From NCBI GenBank assembly GCA_002298165.1, contig DBMI01000070.1:15793-50646 (forward strand): a DNA stretch of 34,854 nucleotides, read 5' to 3'. The notes beneath the pieces were generated by a model. It saw only the letters and a list, made by a program, of their open reading frames with translations. It was not told the DNA's origin and made no database searches. Shown one piece after another: positions 24,251-31,630 of the stretch (within the stretch, counting starts at the first letter, position 1; each line of letters opens with the position of its first letter). Position numbers and translations under genes: made by a program. This DNA comes from Desulfarculales bacterium UBA702 (GTDB taxonomy: Bacteria > Desulfobacterota > Syntrophobacteria > Syntrophobacterales > Syntrophobacteraceae).

Positions 24251-26194
24251 CTACCTGGCAATCCTGGAGTTCAGCCTGGCCTTTACTCCTGAGAAGAGGT
24301 CCATATCAGTATGTGGAAGAAACAGGGCGGCCATGTAGCGGTCCATAAACGAGAGTGTTTCGGATAGTTCAAAGTTTGTCATCTTCTTTAGAACTTCAAC
24401 GACGTCTTTTCTGATCCTGTTGGTAAGGGCGCTCATCCTCGCGCCCATTAGCGATCCGTTTCCAATATAGGTCACTTTTGCCGGATCGATTTCCGGGAGC
24501 AACCCTATCGTCATTGCCCTTAGAATATCGACATGGCTGCCGAAGCCACCAGCAAGAATTATTCTGTCGAGGTCCCTTATGCCGAGGCCAACTTCTCCGA
24601 GCAGAGTCTGACAGCCGCTGAATATGGCGGCTTTTGCGCGGATCAGGTTCTCGATATCTATTTCCGTCAGAACTATGTCACGATCGATGCCTGCATCATT
24701 TTTCCATGCAAGAACATATTCATATATACCGTCTCGATCCCGAATTCGCGGCGATTTCAAATCGCGGTCGAACTTGCCGAGATTGTCGATGATGCCCGTT
24801 TCGAAGAGGTTTGCAACTATGTTGATCAACCCTGAGCCACAGATACCCCTTGGTTTGGCGTTTGCGACCGTCAAATACATCGGCTCCAGGGTGCGCGGAT
24901 TGATAGAAAAATCTTCGATGGCCCCTTCGGCCGCCCGCATGCCGAACTCGATGCCGCCCCCTTCGAATGCCGGCCCCGCCGAACATGCCGCGCATGCGAG
25001 CCAATCCTTGTTGCCGACTACTATTTCGGCATTTGTGCCTATGTCTATATAGAGTGATAACCTGCTGGAACGGTATATGCCCGATCCCATCACCCCCGCA
25101 ACTATGTCCCCGCCTACCCAGCTCGAAACGCTGGGATAGAGCAGGGCATTTGCATGAGGTGCCAGGTCGAGGCCGAGATCGATTGCCCTGATCGGAGGAT
25201 AGAGCGTGGTGACAGGCACATAAGGAGACCTTCTGATGTAGGCCGGGTTTGCCCCTATGAGGATCTGGCTGAGAGTGGTGTTCCCGGCGAAAGTTATGCT
25301 TGAAACTTCATCCTGCCGAACGCCGGCTTCCGCGGTAATATTTCGTATGATTCCGTTTATCGTTTTTACGAGTGCCCCGTGCAACTCCTCCAGTCCGGCC
25401 GGTTTTTCGGCGTGTATCAATCGCGAGATTACATCCTCGCCGTAGGATATCTGTGCGTTGTAGTCTCCCTGCTCGGCAAGAATCCGGCCGGTACCGAGGT
25501 TTATAACCTGTCCGTAAATTGTCGTCGTGCCGATATCCACGGCAATTGTGAAGTTTCTCGACGTGGTGTCCCCCGGCTCGATGTTTGTTATCTGGTTCTT
25601 TCCGTCATCGAAAACCGGCCTGACAATCGTTGCGGTAATTTTGAAATCGGCCTGTCTGATGACATCCGGGAGCTTTCTCAAAACCGCCAGCCAGAAAACC
25701 AGCCTGTGCTCGTTGTGGTGAGTTTTGAGAAATTTTATAATGCGGCTGGAATCCGCCAGGTTTTCTACAGTAGTTGGTGGAGGGAGTTCCAGGTATTTCT
25801 TTTCGACCGGTGGAATGATGAGGCCCCTGCTCTTGAGGTCCTCGAAATCTACCTGCCGGACCCGGGCCGCCTGCCTCGATGTTTTGAGCTTTTTCAGCAT
25901 GCCCGGATCTATTTCGGATTCGACCGGAACACGCACTACCAGATCGCTTTTTGCGCGGCAGATACAGGCAAGCCGGTATCCGTTCTCCACGTCCTCTCGG
26001 CTCAACCGCTCGGAGATCCCTCCCTCGATTTCTCCGCTTTCGATTATGACTCGGCACTTCCCGCATTGCCCTCCGCCTCCGCAGGATGCATTAACATGAA
26101 CGCCCGCCTCCAGCGCGGCTCGGATCACGCTTTGTTCTTCGGAAGCCTCGATTTCCCTGTCGTAGGGCAAAAATTTAATTTTGTGCTTTGTCAT
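24251..26194 (-). CDS. [2Fe-2S] ferredoxin-ASKHA protein (RACo-like corrinoid activator)
   Basis: This 647-residue protein has an N-terminal ferredoxin domain (1-95) with CGGGGQCGKC and a fourth cysteine: Cys38, Cys44, Cys47 and Cys77, the CX5CX2C...C pattern of [2Fe-2S] clusters. A linker and a large actin-like ATPase part follow: AVDIGTTTIYGQ (about 240), YIDIGTNAEIVVG, CSAGPAFEGGGIEFGMRAAE and ILAGGFGSH. In the RACo family these proteins use ATP to drive reduction of inactive Co(II) corrinoid proteins. I chose the ATG at 26194, which begins right at the ferredoxin; the longer frame opens with TTG at 26269. The ribosome site is weak. No corrinoid or methyltransferase gene is in the window, so the partner lies elsewhere. 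Confidence 0.87.
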   Translation of the reverse strand: MTKHKIKFLPYDREIEASEEQSVIRAALEAGVHVNASCGGGGQCGKCRVIIESGEIEGGISERLSREDVENGYRLACICRAKSDLVVRVPVESEIDPGMLKKLKTSRQAARVRQVDFEDLKSRGLIIPPVEKKYLELPPPTTVENLADSSRIIKFLKTHHNEHRLVFWLAVLRKLPDVIRQADFKITATIVRPVFDDGKNQITNIEPGDTTSRNFTIAVDIGTTTIYGQVINLGTGRILAEQGDYNAQISYGEDVISRLIHAEKPAGLEELHGALVKTINGIIRNITAEAGVRQDEVSSITFAGNTTLSQILIGANPAYIRRSPYVPVTTLYPPIRAIDLGLDLAPHANALLYPSVSSWVGGDIVAGVMGSGIYRSSRLSLYIDIGTNAEIVVGNKDWLACAACSAGPAFEGGGIEFGMRAAEGAIEDFSINPRTLEPMYLTVANAKPRGICGSGLINIVANLFETGIIDNLGKFDRDLKSPRIRDRDGIYEYVLAWKNDAGIDRDIVLTEIDIENLIRAKAAIFSGCQTLLGEVGLGIRDLDRIILAGGFGSHVDILRAMTIGLLPEIDPAKVTYIGNGSLMGARMSALTNRIRKDVVEVLKKMTNFELSETLSFMDRYMAALFLPHTDMDLFSGVKARLNSRIAR

Positions 26195-26451
26195 TTTTAA
26201 AAACCAATTCTGCTGTTTGGCCCACGCTAAATTAATGCGGCACCGGCAAAAAACCAGTGTTGATCGCAACCCGACCCGCCGAAAGCCTCAACGGGCGCCC
26301 TCGAAACTGAATTATCGCGCTCGTAAACCGAAGATCGTATGCGAATTGCGTCGAATCCCAAGTGTATTCAATTATAGAACATTTTTAAAGCAGGATTAGG
26401 GCGCCTGATCGGTTCACTTTCAGGCAAGTCAATTTGGGACAGCAGGCAGAT

Positions 26452-26479
26452 CAATGTGGGGCAGGCTTTCCAGCCTGCC
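26452..26479 (-). repeat. Dispersed palindromic repeat, family A, copy 2 (inverted)
   Basis: CAATGTGGGGCAGGCTTTCC followed by AGCCTGCC is the inverse of 32950-32976. It lies in the 312-base gap 26195-26506, 28 bases from the stop of the kinase gene. On the minus strand this gap also has a perfect TATAAT at 26371-26376, without a good -35, as a weak promoter candidate for the ferredoxin-ASKHA gene. Confidence 0.75.
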
Positions 26480-26506
26480 ACTGCGGCCGTAGTCCCTTTC
26501 TCATGC

Positions 26507-28339
26507 TCAGGCTGCCTTGCCGGGTGCGGGATCCGAGCGGACCTGGCCCCTGGGAGGAATTGCGACGCGGAATGTTATTCCCGATTCGGGATTATCAAAA
26601 ATCTGGATTCGCCCATGGTGCGCTTCGACAATTTTCTTTACGATAGGAAGACCAAGCCCCGTGCCGCCTTTCCTGAAGGAAACGAAAGGCATGAAAATCT
26701 CGCCCCTTTTCTCCAAGGGGATTCCGCATCCGCAGTCCTTTACATCAACTAGAAGAAAGCCCGAACGCCCGATTCGCGTATATACGCTCACGGTTCCCCC
26801 TTGGGGTGATGCGTGCACCGCGTTGGATAAAAGATTTATCACGACCTGCTTGAGTCTGGCAGAATCGATGGTAACCAAAGGCAGGTCGGCCGCATACTGT
26901 GTTTGGATTCTTATCTCCCTTTCCCTCGCCATGCTTCCGATAACCTGGATGCACTCATCTATAAGTATGTTTACATCCTCCTCGTGTAAATGGAGCTTCA
27001 GCGGCTTTGAAAAATCGAGCATTTCATTAATGAGATTTTCCATCCGCCCGGTTTCTTTCATTACGATTTCGAGCTTTTCGCGATATGGAATATCCTGAGC
27101 GATGCGCTTGTAGACACTCCTCGTAAAGCCGCCAATTGCCACAAGAGAGGTTTTGAGATCGTGAGCGACGCTTGAAAGCGCTCTTCCCAGCGAGGCCAGG
27201 TTTTCAGATTCTCTAAGCGCTTTCTGCGCCTCTTCGCGCTGAAGCAGTTTCCAAACTCCATCCATCAGCAATGTAAGCCGGCGAAGGTCCGCTTGATCGT
27301 AGTTACCCGCTTTATCCGCTACCAGGGCGACTGCCACAATCCGGTCCCCATCGATAACCGGTACGCTCATTTTTCGATGCAGGCCTGAAATTTCATTCGG
27401 GAAAAGATCCGCAGCCGCTTCATCCACTGTTGTGAAGTGATTGACTATTACCGGTTCACGGTTTCGGATCGTGTCCGACCAGATTCCGTCTTCTCCCATG
27501 GGAATTGAGACCGGTCGATTCAGTATCGGGCAACTGCTGGCGGTCCGGCCGGCACAGGTATAGACGGAAAGAGCGGTTTCATCTTCATTGGTGAATCCAA
27601 GCAGTCCGTAACGGCTTCCGGTAAGCCTCACCTGCTGATGAAGCACGAATGAATACACCTGCCTCCTGGAGGCGGCGTTCATCTGGCTCAACTCCCATAA
27701 GGCTTCGAGACGCGACTGTTCGAGATTAAGGGCCTCATTTGCGCGAGCCAGTTCCTCCGTGCGTTTCGCCACCTTCTTTTCGAGTTCCCGGTGAGCCGCC
27801 GCCAGTTCCTCCTGCGCCATAACACGGTAATTGTTTTCGCGGAGCAACTCCTGATTTATTTCCTCAAGCCTGTCTTTGGCTTTTTCGAGCTGCGCCGTCC
27901 GCTCATTCACCAGTTCTTCGAGGTGGTCTTTGTATCTCTTAAGCTCGATTTCTGACTTTTTTCGTTCAATCGAGTAGCGAATCGAGCGATCTAGAAGATC
28001 GGGTGTCAGTTGTTCCTTTACCAGGTAGTCGGCCGCCCCGGCTTTCATGGCTTCGACGTCAATTTCGTATCCGCCCTGGCCCGTAAGCAATATGACCGGA
28101 ATATCGCAGTCGCTGTTTTTAGCTAAATAGAGCAGTTCAATCCCATTTCCTTTTCCCAGACGATAATCGACGAGCACTACATCATGCCTGCAACTGGAAA
28201 TACCCAGAGATCCAGCATCGAACGAATCCGCCCAATCGAGTACCATCTCGCGGGGACAAGCCGATAGCATCGTCCTGAGAAGGATGTAATCTTCCTCATC
28301 ATCTTCGATGAGGAGCACCTTGATTGCGGGAGTTGCCAT
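26507..28339 (-). CDS. Receiver-GAF-histidine kinase
   Basis: This cytoplasmic signalling protein of about 610 residues has four parts. An N-terminal receiver has acidic residues in LLIEDDEED and the acceptor Asp58 (in VLVDYRLG). A long coiled coil follows (about 125-225, rich in ELVNERTAQLEKAKD-type heptads). A GAF domain (about 235-375) has TCAGRTASSCPI and ends near the kinase. The kinase part has the histidine in SVAHDLKTSLVAIGG, then INLLSNAVHAS, VKDCGCGIP and GTGLGLPIV. No membrane segment is present. The ATG at 28339 is chosen because the receiver begins there; a GTG at 28378 is possible. It is not overlapped by any neighbour, so its upstream kinase and downstream target are unknown. 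Confidence 0.9.
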   Translation of the reverse strand: MATPAIKVLLIEDDEEDYILLRTMLSACPREMVLDWADSFDAGSLGISSCRHDVVLVDYRLGKGNGIELLYLAKNSDCDIPVILLTGQGGYEIDVEAMKAGAADYLVKEQLTPDLLDRSIRYSIERKKSEIELKRYKDHLEELVNERTAQLEKAKDRLEEINQELLRENNYRVMAQEELAAAHRELEKKVAKRTEELARANEALNLEQSRLEALWELSQMNAASRRQVYSFVLHQQVRLTGSRYGLLGFTNEDETALSVYTCAGRTASSCPILNRPVSIPMGEDGIWSDTIRNREPVIVNHFTTVDEAAADLFPNEISGLHRKMSVPVIDGDRIVAVALVADKAGNYDQADLRRLTLLMDGVWKLLQREEAQKALRESENLASLGRALSSVAHDLKTSLVAIGGFTRSVYKRIAQDIPYREKLEIVMKETGRMENLINEMLDFSKPLKLHLHEEDVNILIDECIQVIGSMAREREIRIQTQYAADLPLVTIDSARLKQVVINLLSNAVHASPQGGTVSVYTRIGRSGFLLVDVKDCGCGIPLEKRGEIFMPFVSFRKGGTGLGLPIVKKIVEAHHGRIQIFDNPESGITFRVAIPPRGQVRSDPAPGKAA

Positions 28340-28627
28340 AGAAGACCGGAATAACCCCAGATCGGAGCAGCGAAGCACGCACCTGTTAGCTTGTTGTGCA
28401 ACTTGACCATTCCGGAACAGTAGAGGAACTTTTAAGGGGGAACAAATGATAGGGAATTAAGGTGCCAATCCGGATATGCTGTCTCAGGCCGCTTGCTGCC
28501 CGGATAAAAGTAATGAGTGCAGGACAGGTTAATTCACCGTCCTTATGAATTCATATCATTTTCTCTTTCAAAAGAGTAGATGCTTTAACATTGCCGTTCA
28601 GCGAAAGGAGGGGGCGCCAGGATTCTT
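28340..28627. other. Intergenic region upstream of the receiver-GAF kinase gene
   Basis: No gene is visible in these 288 bases. They hold an imperfect hairpin (GGACAGGT at 28522-28529 with ACCGTCC at 28536-28542), a palindrome ATGAATTCAT at 28545-28554, and a small hairpin CTCTTTCAAAAGAG at 28563-28576. The last could be a weak terminator for the nucleotidyltransferase gene. A kinase promoter is expected but I see no convincing one. Confidence 0.4.
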
Positions 28628-29431
28628 TTAAGCGAGCCTTACATGCATCTTCTGCACGTGAACGAGGGATTCGGGCGTATCGACGCCTGTTACCTCCTCT
28701 TCCCTGGTTTGTACCATTCCAACGAAAAGCCCGTCCGCATTCATCATTTCGGCGATATCCGTCAGGAAATATTCCTTTATTGTTGTCTCACGACCTTCCC
28801 GCATCTTCACGACCTCGTGGGGCCGGTTTTCGAGCTTTCCCATATATCGAAGAAGGGTCCCGCGTCCGACGGCATAGACACCGGCATTGCAGTACTTTAA
28901 TTTATCTCGCCTCTGGGGCGGAAACTCCACGGGGTTGCTCCAGTATTTCCACTCGACAATCCCTAAAACCCGCCCCTCCTCCATCTCCAGCATGCCGTAC
29001 CGGGCCGGGTCCTTCGGCGAGAACGCCAGCAGGGACATGTTGCAGCCGCTTAACTTTTCGAGAAGCATCAGATACGTGGCCGGCTGTATCAGGGGAACAT
29101 CTCCCATGGTTATTATGACTTGCTCCGCACCTGCTTTTTCCAGGAACTGCCGGGCTGCCAAAAGCGCTCCCCCCGTCCCGTTAGTTTCGGGTTGAAGGAT
29201 GTATTCGATTCCCGGTCCCTGCGTGGCCTTGATAACATCCTCCGCGCGGTGGTTTACCACGATCCCTTTGGGGCCGGGCGGCAGGTTTTCAAGGACTTCA
29301 TGAATGAGAGGACGCTTGCCCTCGAACAGGGATTTTCCGGGAATGAGGGGAAGCAGGGTCTTGTTTCCCGTGTAGCCGGTCATTCGGGTTCCCTTCCCCG
29401 CGGCAAAAATGATGCTGGCAGTCTCGGCCAT
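28628..29431 (-). CDS. GlmU-like sugar-nucleotide nucleotidyltransferase (single domain)
   Basis: This 267-residue protein begins with the nucleotidyltransferase signature SIIFAAGKGTRM and has VVNHRAEDV, LQPETNGTGGALL and VIITMGDVPLI, as in the pyrophosphorylase half of GlmU. Such enzymes join a sugar 1-phosphate to UTP or a similar nucleotide. GlmU also carries a left-handed beta-helix acetyltransferase half, which is absent here. The ATG at 29431 has GGAGGGG eight bases upstream; the longer frame from 29512 runs through a repeat and is unlikely. It probably makes a nucleotide sugar for cell-envelope work; the exact sugar is unknown. It follows mltG on the same strand, separated by family D repeats. 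Confidence 0.85.
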   Translation of the reverse strand: MAETASIIFAAGKGTRMTGYTGNKTLLPLIPGKSLFEGKRPLIHEVLENLPPGPKGIVVNHRAEDVIKATQGPGIEYILQPETNGTGGALLAARQFLEKAGAEQVIITMGDVPLIQPATYLMLLEKLSGCNMSLLAFSPKDPARYGMLEMEEGRVLGIVEWKYWSNPVEFPPQRRDKLKYCNAGVYAVGRGTLLRYMGKLENRPHEVVKMREGRETTIKEYFLTDIAEMMNADGLFVGMVQTREEEVTGVDTPESLVHVQKMHVRLA

Positions 29432-29488
29432 ATTTTCCCCTCCAAAAAGTGCAGGTTTCACAATGCCGGGATAGCTTGCAAGATGCGA

Positions 29489-29562
29489 GGGTGGCACAGA
29501 TTTACCGCCCACCCTTCAGTTCCGCGCAGCAACTGGTGGGCGCGATAAATCCTTGCCCACCC
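29489..29562. repeat. Two tandem REP-like hairpins, family D
   Basis: Two related hairpins follow each other: 29489-29514 (GGGTGG pairing with CCACCC) and 29535-29561 (GGTGGGC pairing with GCCCACC). Both have a central GAT(A/T)(A/T)A-type loop and the ending GCCCACCCTT. They sit between the nucleotidyltransferase and mltG genes. Confidence 0.7.
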
Positions 29563-29591
29563 TTGTATTGTCAACCCGAATGCAATTCCTG

Positions 29592-30671
29592 CTAATGCTC
29601 AAGCGAATTGTCCTCCGCCTGCGAATCTTTTTCCGCGGCGGTTTTTCTCCTTATGTCACGGTAGTGGCCAATCGCTCTTCGATGCTCGTCGATGGTGGTC
29701 GAAAAACTGTGCGTCCCGTCGTTGTTGCTTACGAAATAAAGAAAGGTGACCTTGTCCGGGTGAAGGGCCGCCCTCAGTGATTTGGCGCCCGGATTACAAA
29801 TTGGGCCCGGCGGAAGACCCTTTATCTGGTAGGTGTTGTATGGGCTCTGCCTGCTGAGGTGAGCCGACGACACCGCACCGGAAAAGCCGGGAATATCGTA
29901 GACAGCGGTGGGGTCGCTCTGGAGTGGCATGTTGATCTTGAGCCTGTTGTAGAAGACCCCGGAGATGATCGGCCGCTCCGAATCCACAACCGCTTCTTTC
30001 TCGATTATCGAGGCCAGGGTTACGACCTGATTAAGGGTCATGCCCGTCTCTCGTGCTCGCCGCTCCCAATCATCGGGCAGGTTTCGCCTGAACTCCTTTA
30101 CCATTGCCCGGATGATTGCGGAGGCGTCGATTGGTTTTTTAAACTGGTAGGTTTGTGGAAAAAGGTAGCCTTCAAGGCTTGGCGATCTTATCCCAAGTTC
30201 TCGAATAAAGTCGGGATTGCCCGAAAGATCCAGGAATTCGTCGCTTGTGGCGAGCCCCTTTTGTTCGTAGATTCTGGCGACGTCCCAGATCGTCGATCCT
30301 TCCGGCAGGGTTGCCGTGTGGATTACAACCCTTCCGTTGACGATCTGGTCCAGAACCTGCTCGGGGGTGAGCAAGGTGGAAAACGCGTATTCACCCGCCT
30401 GTAATCGATGAAGTGAATTCTTGAGCCACGCCATTAGATAGAAAGCGCGGGCGTCCCTGATGACCTCCTGGGATTGCAGCAGTTGGGCGATCCCGAAAGC
30501 ACCCGTTTTAGGCGGGATGAAGAACTGTCTGGTCTCCATTGCCGGTTTTCCAGGGAGGCGCAGAAAAAGCCAGAAATGCAAAAGTAATGGAGCCGCCGCC
30601 AGAACTAAAAGGCAGCAAGCAGCAACGAAAAGTGAGATTAAGGCTACTCCAGCCCTTTTAAGAGCAGACAT
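29592..30671 (-). CDS. mltG: Endolytic murein transglycosylase MltG
   Basis: MltG cuts newly made peptidoglycan strands in the periplasm and so limits glycan length. The 359-residue protein has one N-terminal membrane anchor (about 8-37), a LysM-like part (about 45-120) and the YceG catalytic domain. The catalytic glutamate is Glu224 in ASIIEKEA, and PLQSDPTAVYD and YNTYQIKGLPPGPICNPG are typical of the family. GGAGG lies eight bases before the chosen ATG at 30671. The heptamer array of the transposase island begins 52 bases upstream of the start. Confidence 0.95.
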   Translation of the reverse strand: MSALKRAGVALISLFVAACCLLVLAAAPLLLHFWLFLRLPGKPAMETRQFFIPPKTGAFGIAQLLQSQEVIRDARAFYLMAWLKNSLHRLQAGEYAFSTLLTPEQVLDQIVNGRVVIHTATLPEGSTIWDVARIYEQKGLATSDEFLDLSGNPDFIRELGIRSPSLEGYLFPQTYQFKKPIDASAIIRAMVKEFRRNLPDDWERRARETGMTLNQVVTLASIIEKEAVVDSERPIISGVFYNRLKINMPLQSDPTAVYDIPGFSGAVSSAHLSRQSPYNTYQIKGLPPGPICNPGAKSLRAALHPDKVTFLYFVSNNDGTHSFSTTIDEHRRAIGHYRDIRRKTAAEKDSQAEDNSLEH

Positions 30672-30723
30672 CCACAAGACCTCCAAGCGGGTTTCGTTTA
30701 ACACGGGAAGGAGCCGTCTGGCA

Positions 30724-30793
30724 AGTTGTGGGTTGCGGGTTGCGGGTTGCGGGTTGCGAGTTGCGGGTTGCGGGTTGCGGGTTACGGGTTACG
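30724..30793 (+). repeat. Heptamer array GGTTGCG-type, left arm
   Basis: Ten consecutive seven-base units (GGTTGCG with AGTTGTG, AGTTGCG and GGTTACG variants). GGG runs at seven-base intervals make the strand fit the G3N4 pattern of a possible G-quadruplex. A complementary array at 31520-31610 lies in inverted orientation on the other side of the transposase gene. Confidence 0.9.
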
Positions 30794-30824
30794 AGTCAAA
30801 ACCACAGTAATATCTGCGACACGG

Positions 30825-30873
30825 TTGTGGCACGGTCTCCCGACCGTGTCACCAGCCCCGACCGAAGGTCTCC
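30825..30873 (-). repeat. REP element, family C, left copy beside the transposase gene
   Basis: It reads TTGTGGCACGGTCTCCC, then GACCGTGTC, then the conserved end GACCGAAGGTCTCC. CACGGTC pairs with GACCGTG. Relative to the right copy the two arms differ at matching positions, so the hairpin is kept. The gene's ribosome site GGAGG starts two bases past the element. Confidence 0.9.
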
Positions 30874-30887
30874 CGGAGGTTGTATTC

Positions 30888-31439
30888 ATGACGGAATGTT
30901 ATCGGATCCAGCGTGATGCAGCGGTGTATTTCGTTACGTATTCCGTAATTGAATGGCTGCCGATTTTCATATCAGAAGCCACCTGCCGTATCATTACCGA
31001 TAGCCTGAACTATTGTCATGATCACAAATCACTGCGGATAAACGGCTATGTTGTCATGCCGACTCATATGCATGCGATAGTTTTTGATGAGAATTTCGAT
31101 TCGGAACGTTTGGGGAAATCACTTGCCGATTTTCGCAAATTTACTGGCAGGTCATTAAGCGATTTTTGCGCTCAGCACATGCCTTCAAGTACTAATGAAA
31201 CATTCCGGGGAGCTTCGACAGCCGACCGGAAACGTCGTTTTTGGCAGCCAAGTCGACATCCGGAAGGAATAATAGCAGAGAAATTCTGGAAACAGAAATT
31301 GGATTATATGCATAATAATCCCTGCCGCAAAGGTCTGGTGATGGCGGCTCATCATTGGCGATTTTCATCGGCATGTTATTACGTATCGGATGGTCGCAAT
31401 CACTGCGATGTTAAGATCTCGGGTCTCAACTGGTCTTGA
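30888..31439 (+). CDS. REP-associated tyrosine transposase (RAYT, IS200/Y1 family)
   Basis: This 183-residue single-strand-DNA transposase of the HUH type has the metal-binding pair His60/His62 (in YVVMPTHMHAIV) and the probable catalytic Tyr140 (in KLDYMHNNPCRKGLV), the usual RAYT ending motif. Length and order fit an intact enzyme. The ATG at 30888 has GGAGG eight bases upstream, abutting the left REP. It is read against its neighbours and flanked by mirror-image REPs, the hallmark of RAYT loci. In the known family the enzyme recognises and cuts REP hairpins as single strands. Confidence 0.93.
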   Translation: MTECYRIQRDAAVYFVTYSVIEWLPIFISEATCRIITDSLNYCHDHKSLRINGYVVMPTHMHAIVFDENFDSERLGKSLADFRKFTGRSLSDFCAQHMPSSTNETFRGASTADRKRRFWQPSRHPEGIIAEKFWKQKLDYMHNNPCRKGLVMAAHHWRFSSACYYVSDGRNHCDVKISGLNWS

Positions 31440-31446
31440 ATGACTT

Positions 31447-31494
31447 GGAGACCTTCGGTCGAGACCATGGTGCGGTCGGGAGACCGCACCATAA
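31447..31494 (+). repeat. REP element, family C, right copy beside the transposase gene
   Basis: It starts GGAGACCTTCGGTCGAG and holds the perfect hairpin GGTGCGGTC with GACCGCACC around a four-base loop (GGGA on the plus strand, TCCC on the minus strand), ending ATAAC. It begins seven bases after the transposase stop and is inverted relative to the left copy. Confidence 0.92.
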
Positions 31495-31519
31495 CTGAGT
31501 TCCTCTCTTCTACAAAACT

Positions 31520-31610
31520 CGCAACCCGCAACTCGCAACTCGCAACCCGCAACTCGCAACTCGCAACTCGCAACTCGCAACCCGCAACCCGCAACCCGCA
31601 ACCCGCAACC
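31520..31610 (-). repeat. Heptamer array, right arm (inverted)
   Basis: Thirteen exact seven-base units, CGCAACC or CGCAACT on the plus strand, are GGTTGCG (six) and AGTTGCG (seven) on the minus strand. Degenerate copies run on to 31622. The array ends eight bases before the moeA stop codon. Confidence 0.92.
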
Positions 31611-31630
31611 GGCACCCGCACCCCCCAACC

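Larger units (their letters stand above)
30724..31622 (+). mobile_element. RAYT/REP island with flanking inverted heptamer arrays
   Basis: This island of about 900 bases fills the gap between mltG and moeA and is read opposite to both. In order: heptamer array, inverted REP, tyrosine transposase gene, REP, heptamer array in reverse. The parts are mirror images around the gene. Whether the heptamer arrays move with the REP/transposase unit or are host repeats it inserted into is not decided by this sequence. Confidence 0.65.

Noticed and set aside
29432..29512. Longer N-terminus for the nucleotidyltransferase starting at 29512
   Set aside because: It would translate through a REP-like hairpin; the ATG at 29431 has a strong ribosome site and begins at the family signature.
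30724..31610. Open frames rich in repeated VAGCGLR or ATRNSQL residues across the heptamer arrays
   Set aside because: A seven-base repeat without stop codons is open in all frames; these frames have no ribosome site and carry no protein signal beyond the repeat.
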